Assembly (NCBI RefSeq): GCF_001509485.1
Contig: NZ_LLZI01000180.1
Coordinates: forward strand, 6,136-70,135
Length of the DNA: 64,000 nt
DNA from: Streptomyces sp. NRRL F-4489
GTDB lineage: Bacteria > Actinomycetota > Actinomycetes > Streptomycetales > Streptomycetaceae
Reading direction: 5' to 3'
The translations under genes were made by a program, and so were the position numbers. Shown here piece after piece: positions 59,456 through 64,000 of this stretch. Below the pieces are notes generated by a model that was given only the letters and a program-made list of their open reading frames with translations, was not told the DNA's origin and did not search any database. How positions within the stretch are numbered: position 1 is the first letter of the stretch; each line of letters begins with the position of its first letter.

Positions 59456-60084
59456 CGCGCCCCGGCGGCGGGGCGGGGGACGGCGTGCGGGCGGGGCGCG
59501 GCGGTGAAGCGCACCGCCTCCGCGCGCGGCACGATCTCGACCTCGTCGCCGAGCGCCCACTCGGCGGCCCGCGCGGACATCGCGGCCGGGACGGTGCCGC
59601 TGATACCGGGCGCGGCGGGGATGTCGTAGGTGGCGTGCGCGTCGTGCGGCAGGACGACGCGGTGGCCGCGGGCCAGCGCCGCCCGGGCGGTGGCCGCCAC
59701 GCACATCTCGGACAGCACCCCGCAGACCGCGAGGCCGGTGGCGCCCGCGCCGTCGAGCAGTCCGCCGAGCCCGGTGTCCTCGAAGCCGTCGTCCTCGGTC
59801 TTGCGGACGACGCGCTCCAGCGGGCCGGGCGCGACGGGCAGATGGAGGCGCCAGCCGGGGGTGCGCGGTTCGTCGGCGGCGCCGGGCGGGCCGTCGTTCT
59901 GCAGGTGGACGACGAGCGCGCCGGCCGCGCGGGCCCGGGCGAGCAGCCCCCGGGCGCGGTCCAGGACCCGCGCGGCGTCGGGGACCGCCTCCGGTCCGGC
60001 GACGAACGCGGACTGGAGGTCGACGAGCAGGAGGGCGTGCACGGGGTCGGGGGCGCCGGGGCGGGGTGCGGTCGGGGCGGTCAC
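59446..60084 (-). CDS. Isochorismatase-like cysteine hydrolase
   Basis: A 212-aa protein of the isochorismatase-like superfamily. Seen: HALLLVDLQSAFVAG (catalytic D), VVRKTEDDGFEDTGLGGLLDGAGATGLAVCGVLSEMCVAATARAAL (lysine, and the cysteine in the SEMCV position), and LPHDAHATYDI. Members hydrolyse amides such as nicotinamide or the enol ether isochorismate. The V-L-S-E-M-C pattern is typical of the cysteine hydrolase group. GTG at 60084 has GGGACG right upstream; a start further up cannot be excluded. It is divergent from the esterase gene. Confidence 0.85.
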   Translation of the reverse strand: MTAPTAPRPGAPDPVHALLLVDLQSAFVAGPEAVPDAARVLDRARGLLARARAAGALVVHLQNDGPPGAADEPRTPGWRLHLPVAPGPLERVVRKTEDDGFEDTGLGGLLDGAGATGLAVCGVLSEMCVAATARAALARGHRVVLPHDAHATYDIPAAPGISGTVPAAMSARAAEWALGDEVEIVPRAEAVRFTAAPRPHAVPRPAAGARQS

Positions 60085-60285
60085 CGTCCCATCATCGCGG
60101 TGGGGGGCGCTGCGCCGGTCGGGCGGGACGGGTTCCGGCCGGACCGGCATGGTTGCCACAGGCATCGAATCGGGCGGATCATCCGTAGGTGCTCCGCGGC
60201 CGCAGTCGCGCCGGGTCCGCGCCCGGCGGTCCGGGCGGCGGGGCGCGGGGCGCGGCACCGCACCGCGACGACGCGAGGAGACCCC

Positions 60286-61491
60286 GTGGAAGCTGCCACC
60301 GCCAACGGCCACTGCGCACCGGGCTTCGAGGGCGTCCGCGCCGCCTTCGAGGGCAACTTCCGGGCGCGCCGCGAGACCGGCGCGGCCCTCGCGGTGACGC
60401 TCGACGGCGAGCTGGTGGTCGACCTGTGGGGCGGGTCAGCGGACGCCGCCGGGCAGCGGCCCTGGGAGCGGGACACCCTGGTCAACGTCTACTCGACGTC
60501 GAAGGGCATGACCGCGCTGTGCGCCCATCTCCTGGCCGATCGCGGAGAATTGGACCTCGACGCGCCGGTCGCCCGCTACTGGCCGGAATTCGCCCGTGCC
60601 GGCAAGGGGGACATACCGGTGCGCTGGCTGCTCAGCCACCGCGCCGGACTGATCGCGCCCCGGGAGCCGCTGGCGGAGGGCCGCGCCTACGACTGGGAGT
60701 ACGTCTGCGGCGCGCTGGCGGCCACCCCGCCCTGGTGGGAGCCGGGCACCGCGCAGGGCTACCACGCGGTGACCTTCGGGTATCTGGTGGGCGAGGTGGT
60801 CCGGCGGATCACCGGGCAGTCGCTCGGGGCGTTCCTGCGGAGCGAGATCACCGGGCCGCTGGACGCCGCGGTGTTCATCGGCACGCCCCCCGAGGAGCAG
60901 GCGCGCTGCGCCGAGATGGTCGGGCAACTGGACAAGGAGCGGCTCGCCGCGCGCCTGCCGGGCCTGCCGACGGCGCCGGTGCGGGACCTGGACGCGCACC
61001 CGCTGGCCGGGGTCACGCTGGCGCTGACGTACATCCCGACCGGGGACGTCAACAGCGCCGCCTACCGCGCGGCGGAGATCCCGTCCGGCAACGCGCACGC
61101 CTCGGCGCGCGGGCTGGCCGCCGTCTACGGTGCGCTGGCCGGCGGCGGGCTGGTCGGCCGGGCCGCGCTGGAGGCGATGCGCACCCCGCAGAGCCGGCCG
61201 GCCGAACCGGACCTGACGCTGGGCGCGCTGGTCCCAGAGGGCACCGCCGCGGCGTTCCGCTGGGGGCTGGGCTACATGCTCAACGACCGCGGGCAGGCCG
61301 GGCCCAATCCGCGGGCGTTCGGGCACGGCGGCGCGGGCGGTTCGTACGCCTTCGCGGACCCGGAGAACGGCCTGTCGTACGCGTACACCATGAACCGCTT
61401 CGGCGGCGGCACCAGCGGTGAGGACCCGCGCAGCGCCGCCCTGGTCGCGGCCGTGTACGCGGCGCTGGCGGGGGTACGCGGCAGCGCGTGA
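60286..61491 (+). CDS. Serine beta-lactamase-like esterase (EstB/class C family)
   Basis: A 401-aa serine hydrolase. Seen: GAALAVTLDGELVVDLWGGSAD, the S-x-x-K nucleophile motif VYSTSKGMTALCAHLLADRGELDLDAPVARYWPEFA, LLSHRAGL, YHAVTFGYLVGEVVRRITG (Y-x-x type second motif) and FGHGGAGGSYAFADPENGLSYAYTMNR (H-G-G third motif). Proteins of this type are mostly esterases or transesterases acting on small substrates rather than beta-lactamases. GTG at 60286 has GAGGAG 5 nt upstream. No signal peptide, so cytoplasmic. Confidence 0.9.
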   Translation: MEAATANGHCAPGFEGVRAAFEGNFRARRETGAALAVTLDGELVVDLWGGSADAAGQRPWERDTLVNVYSTSKGMTALCAHLLADRGELDLDAPVARYWPEFARAGKGDIPVRWLLSHRAGLIAPREPLAEGRAYDWEYVCGALAATPPWWEPGTAQGYHAVTFGYLVGEVVRRITGQSLGAFLRSEITGPLDAAVFIGTPPEEQARCAEMVGQLDKERLAARLPGLPTAPVRDLDAHPLAGVTLALTYIPTGDVNSAAYRAAEIPSGNAHASARGLAAVYGALAGGGLVGRAALEAMRTPQSRPAEPDLTLGALVPEGTAAAFRWGLGYMLNDRGQAGPNPRAFGHGGAGGSYAFADPENGLSYAYTMNRFGGGTSGEDPRSAALVAAVYAALAGVRGSA

Positions 61492-61603
61492 ACGGCCCGC
61501 CGCACCCCGGCGCACCCGCCCGCGCGGCGTGATAATGGAAGGTGCGGCACGGATCCGTCCGGCGCCGCCGCGGGCGCGGCGGCCCCGGTGAGAGGACGTG
61601 GTG

Positions 61604-61861
61604 ATGATGACGGAAAGGGACACCGAGACGGTTCACGAGGCGTACTCGTTCGTCTGCCTGCACTGCGGTCACGGGTGGGAGGAGGAGTACGAGATCCGGC
61701 ACACCGCGGATCTCTCGGGCCGCCGGCGTGCCGAGTACTTCTCCCACGGCCGCCGGGTGCCTTCCCCCCTGACCCGCGACATCTGCCCGGACTGCACCCG
61801 CGGTCCGCTCCGGATCCTGCGGCCCGGCCGGGTCAAGGGCATCCAGTCGTACCTCGCGTAA
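61604..61861 (+). CDS. Small zinc-ribbon protein
   Basis: An 85-aa protein with two cysteine pairs that would bind one zinc: FVCLHCGHGWEEEY (C-x2-C) and DICPDCTRG (C-x2-C). They are separated by a basic stretch (SGRRRAEYFSHGRRVP). Function unknown; similar small proteins are common in Streptomyces and may bind nucleic acid or protein. Several start codons are in a row (GTG 61598, GTG 61601, ATG 61604, ATG 61607); ATG 61604 is 8 nt after AGAGG and is preferred. Confidence 0.72.
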   Translation: MMTERDTETVHEAYSFVCLHCGHGWEEEYEIRHTADLSGRRRAEYFSHGRRVPSPLTRDICPDCTRGPLRILRPGRVKGIQSYLA

Positions 61862-62075
61862 CGCCTGGCGGGGCCGGGGGCGGGGCCGCTGCGATTCGGT
61901 AACGGCGGCCGACGCCCCGTCGTTCGCCCCGGCAAATGTTGCATATGCTCAGGTCGGGGGCCCGGAGGCCGGTTTCGGACAGTCGAACGGACCATGGCCG
62001 GTCCCCCGTACCGATCGCCTTCTCAGGGGCCCGCCGAGCGCCGGCCCCTGAGCCGTAACGACGCCGGAGTGGACC

Positions 62076-63173
62076 TTGGCCGTGGAGAAGGGGGAGCAGC
62101 GCGCCCGCTCCCGTGCGCTGACCCTGTCGGCGCTCCCGTACCTGGTCATGGCGGCGGTCAGCGCGGTGGACATCTTCGCCGGCCCCGAGGTCGGTTTCCT
62201 GCCGCTGGTGTCGCTGGGGCCGGCGTTCGCCGGGCTGGTCGGCGGCTGGCGGCGGACGGCGGTGGCCGGGCTGGTCGCGGCGGTGCTCTGCGTGGGCCTG
62301 GGCATCCACAGCGGGCTGTTCGAGAGCCGGCGCGGGCTGACCGCGCTGCTGTCGGTGGCCGGGGTGACCGCGGCCGGGGTGGTGGCCGCGGTGATGCGGC
62401 AGCGCCGGGAGGCGGAGCTGGCCAGCGTCCGGTCGATCGCCGAGGTGGCGCAGCGGGTGCTGCTGCGGCCGGTGCCGCGCAGCGCCGGGCCGCTGCGGAT
62501 CGCGGTGTCGTACACCTCGGCGGTGGCCGAGGCGCGGATCGGCGGCGACCTCTACGAGGTGGTGACCTCGCCGGCCGGGGTGCGGATCATCGTCGGCGAT
62601 GTGCAGGGCAAGGGCCTGGAGGCGGTGGAGAGCGCGGCGGTGGTGCTCGGCGCGTTCCGGGAGGCGGCGCACGACGAGCCGGATCTGCCGGCGGTCGGCG
62701 CGCGGGTGGAGCGGGCGCTGAACCGCCATCTGTCGGGCGAGCGGTTCGTGACCGCGGTGCTCGCCGAGATCGGCGACGGCCCCGACGCCACGCTGCTCAA
62801 TTTCGGCCATCCGTCGCCCCTGGTCGTGCGCCCCTCCGGCGAGGTCGGCTACGCGGCCCCGCCGGACCGGGCGCTGCCGCTGGGCCTGATGGACCACCGG
62901 CCGGACGCGCCGGTCCCGTACACGGTGCCGTTCGCCCCCGGCGACCAGCTGCTCTTCTACACCGACGGGGTCACCGAGGCCCGGGACTCGGCCGGCTGGT
63001 TCTATCCGCTGGACGAGCGCGCGGCCACCCTGCTGAAGGACCCCGACCCGGAGGCGGCGCTGCGGGCGGTCCGGGAGGACGTGGTGGACCACGCCGAGGG
63101 GCCGCTGCACGACGACGCGGCGATGCTGCTGGTGCGGTACCGCGAGGCGGCCGGCGGCAGCGGCCCGGTGTAG
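62076..63173 (+). CDS. Membrane SpoIIE-type PP2C phosphatase
   Basis: A 365-aa protein. Three to four membrane segments (LSALPYLVMAAVSAVDIFAG; FLPLVSLGPAFAGLVGGW; TAVAGLVAAVLCVGLGI; ALLSVAGVTAAGVVAAVM) occupy residues about 15-110. A signalling helix (RQRREAELASVRSIAEVAQRVLLRPVP) leads to the phosphatase with IGGDLYEVV, VGDVQGKGLEAVESAAVVLGAFR, NFGHPSPLVV, FYTDGVTEARD and HDDAAMLLVRY, the metal-site aspartates of the PP2C/SpoIIE family. It should dephosphorylate a serine-phosphorylated anti-anti-sigma factor. TTG at 62076 has GGAG 6 nt upstream; GTG 62082 is an alternative. Confidence 0.9.
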   Translation: MAVEKGEQRARSRALTLSALPYLVMAAVSAVDIFAGPEVGFLPLVSLGPAFAGLVGGWRRTAVAGLVAAVLCVGLGIHSGLFESRRGLTALLSVAGVTAAGVVAAVMRQRREAELASVRSIAEVAQRVLLRPVPRSAGPLRIAVSYTSAVAEARIGGDLYEVVTSPAGVRIIVGDVQGKGLEAVESAAVVLGAFREAAHDEPDLPAVGARVERALNRHLSGERFVTAVLAEIGDGPDATLLNFGHPSPLVVRPSGEVGYAAPPDRALPLGLMDHRPDAPVPYTVPFAPGDQLLFYTDGVTEARDSAGWFYPLDERAATLLKDPDPEAALRAVREDVVDHAEGPLHDDAAMLLVRYREAAGGSGPV

Positions 63174-63197
63174 CCCGGCGGGTCTGCCGTACGGCGC

Positions 63198-64000
63198 TCA
63201 GCCGGCCGTGCCGGGCGCCGGGTGGGTGTGCAGGGGCGCCAGGTGGGCGAGGAGGGCGGCCAGCACCTCGGCGGGGCGTTCCACGCCCGCGAGATGGGCG
63301 GCGCCGGAGAGTTCGACGAGGTTGGCGTCGCGGATGCCGTCGGCCAGTTCGCGGGCGTGCGCGGGCGGGGTGGCCGGGTCGGCGCGGCCGGCGACGACGA
63401 GGGTGGGCGCGGTGATCCGGGGCAGCGCGCTGCGCAGGTCGAAGGCGGCCAGGGCGTCGCAGCAGGCCGCGTACCCCTCGGGCGAGACGTCCCGGCACAG
63501 CGCCTCCACCAGGGCGGTGGCCTCCGGCCCGTTGGCGAAGGCCGGGGTGAACCAGCGGCCCGCGACGGAGTCGGCGACCGCGTCGGTGCCCTTGGCGCGG
63601 ACCAGGGCGGCCCGCTCCCGCCAGCTCGCCGGCTCGCCGAACCAGGCGGAGGAGCAGACCAGCGCGAGCGAGCTGACCCGGGTGGGGTGGTGGGCGGCGA
63701 GCCAGGCGCCCACCGCGCCGCCCAGGGACCCCCCGGCGTAGGCGAAATGGCCGAGGCCGAGGGAGTCGGCGAGGGCGAGGACCAGGCGGGCCAGTTCCGG
63801 GACGGTGGTGGTGCCGGGGTCGGCGAGCGCGTCCAGGGGCGTGCCGCCGTGGCCCGGGAGGTCCCAGCGGACGACGTGGAACCGGCGGGCGAGCGCGGCC
63901 AGTTGGGGGTCCCAGACGGTCAGCGCGGTGCCCAGGGACGGGCCGAGGATCAGCGGCGGGGCGCCGGGCGGGCCGTCGGCGGTGTGGTGGAGGGCGGGGG
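63198..64000 (-). CDS. pcaD: Alpha/beta hydrolase, 3-oxoadipate enol-lactonase-like (5' end beyond window)
   Basis: 267 codons visible; the start lies outside the right edge. Seen: LILGPSLGTALTVWDPQLAALARRFHVVRWDLPGHGGTP (oxyanion loop), the nucleophile elbow YAGGSLGGAVGAWLAAHHP, SSAWFGEPASWRERAALVRAKGTDAVAD, the acid in LVVAGRADPATPP and the histidine in SGAAHLAGVERP. This pattern fits PcaD, which hydrolyses 3-oxoadipate enol-lactone in the protocatechuate branch of the beta-ketoadipate pathway. It ends without a fused carboxymuconolactone decarboxylase, unlike PcaL fusions of some Streptomyces. No other pca gene is visible here, so a general hydrolase remains possible. Confidence 0.72.
   Translation of the reverse strand, partial: PALHHTADGPPGAPPLILGPSLGTALTVWDPQLAALARRFHVVRWDLPGHGGTPLDALADPGTTTVPELARLVLALADSLGLGHFAYAGGSLGGAVGAWLAAHHPTRVSSLALVCSSAWFGEPASWRERAALVRAKGTDAVADSVAGRWFTPAFANGPEATALVEALCRDVSPEGYAACCDALAAFDLRSALPRITAPTLVVAGRADPATPPAHARELADGIRDANLVELSGAAHLAGVERPAEVLAALLAHLAPLHTHPAPGTAG

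Overview
The window is about 74% G+C with very strong G/C at third codon positions. GTG and TTG starts are frequent, and so are AGGAGG-type ribosome binding sites. Together with DUF2637, DUF6777, streptophobe, SpoIIE-phosphatase and RsbW-like genes, a DmdR-type iron box and a rare TTA codon, this points to a Streptomyces (or close relative) chromosome. I see no rRNA, tRNA, CRISPR array, transposase, integrase or obvious biosynthetic cluster. The gene content looks like chromosome core or arm housekeeping rather than a mobile island.

Layout. 1-4.6 kb: two acyl-CoA ligase genes (the first cut by the left edge) and a LysR regulator on the minus strand. 4.7-5.3 kb: a GNAT acetyltransferase. 5.5-14.2 kb: a purine catabolism locus. 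The minus-strand genes run xanthine dehydrogenase FAD, 2Fe-2S and Mo subunits, then an AzgA-type nucleobase permease, then the XdhC maturation factor; a PucR-family regulator is divergent. 14.5-20.3 kb: a TPR protein with a TTA codon, a methyltransferase-like protein, a GntR/FCD regulator, an iron-box-controlled FhuF-like ferric reductase, a DUF2637 membrane protein and an RsbW-like ATPase. 20.5-25.3 kb: pyruvate oxidase PoxB, a DUF456 protein, RsgA with an unusual leader (small ORF plus hairpins), an orphan Imm53 immunity protein and a MerR regulator. 25.4-28.4 kb: metal homeostasis, with ArsR and a divergent CDF exporter, then a Na/Ca-exchanger family transporter behind a yybP-ykoY (Mn2+) riboswitch.

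28.5-34.7 kb: a large sensor/SpoIIE phosphatase/ATPase, small membrane proteins and an APC-type transporter. 34.7-39.9 kb: a two-gene envelope polysaccharide operon, encoding a receiver/degenerate-GGDEF/GT2 fusion and an acyltransferase 3, followed by an 826-bp non-coding stretch and an XRE regulator. 39.9-45.7 kb: a urate/xanthine NCS2 permease, then a double-FHA ABC transporter, an SH3-like protein and a Ser/Thr kinase as one signalling cassette. 45.7-49.9 kb: a streptophobe protein, a DUF6777 protein and a lipoprotein L,D-transpeptidase. 49.9-54 kb: an aldo/keto reductase with a MerR-type promoter, a Tat-exported phospholipase C and a second RsbW-like ATPase. 54.2-58.4 kb: a PaoABC-like aldehyde oxidoreductase operon led by an unknown gene and carrying a 4 x 16 bp tandem repeat. 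58.6-64 kb: a lipase, a cysteine hydrolase, a serine beta-lactamase-like esterase, a zinc-ribbon protein, a second SpoIIE phosphatase and a PcaD-like hydrolase cut by the right edge.

How the genes relate. The purine locus is a self-contained uptake, oxidation and regulation unit, and its XdhC could also serve the second molybdoenzyme operon, which has no XdhC of its own in the window. Metal control appears at three levels: an iron box, an ArsR operator and a manganese riboswitch. Two SpoIIE phosphatases and two stand-alone RsbW-like ATPases suggest partner-switching signalling. All product names rest on motif reading without database searches. Starts were chosen from ribosome binding sites, and possible leaderless starts are marked.
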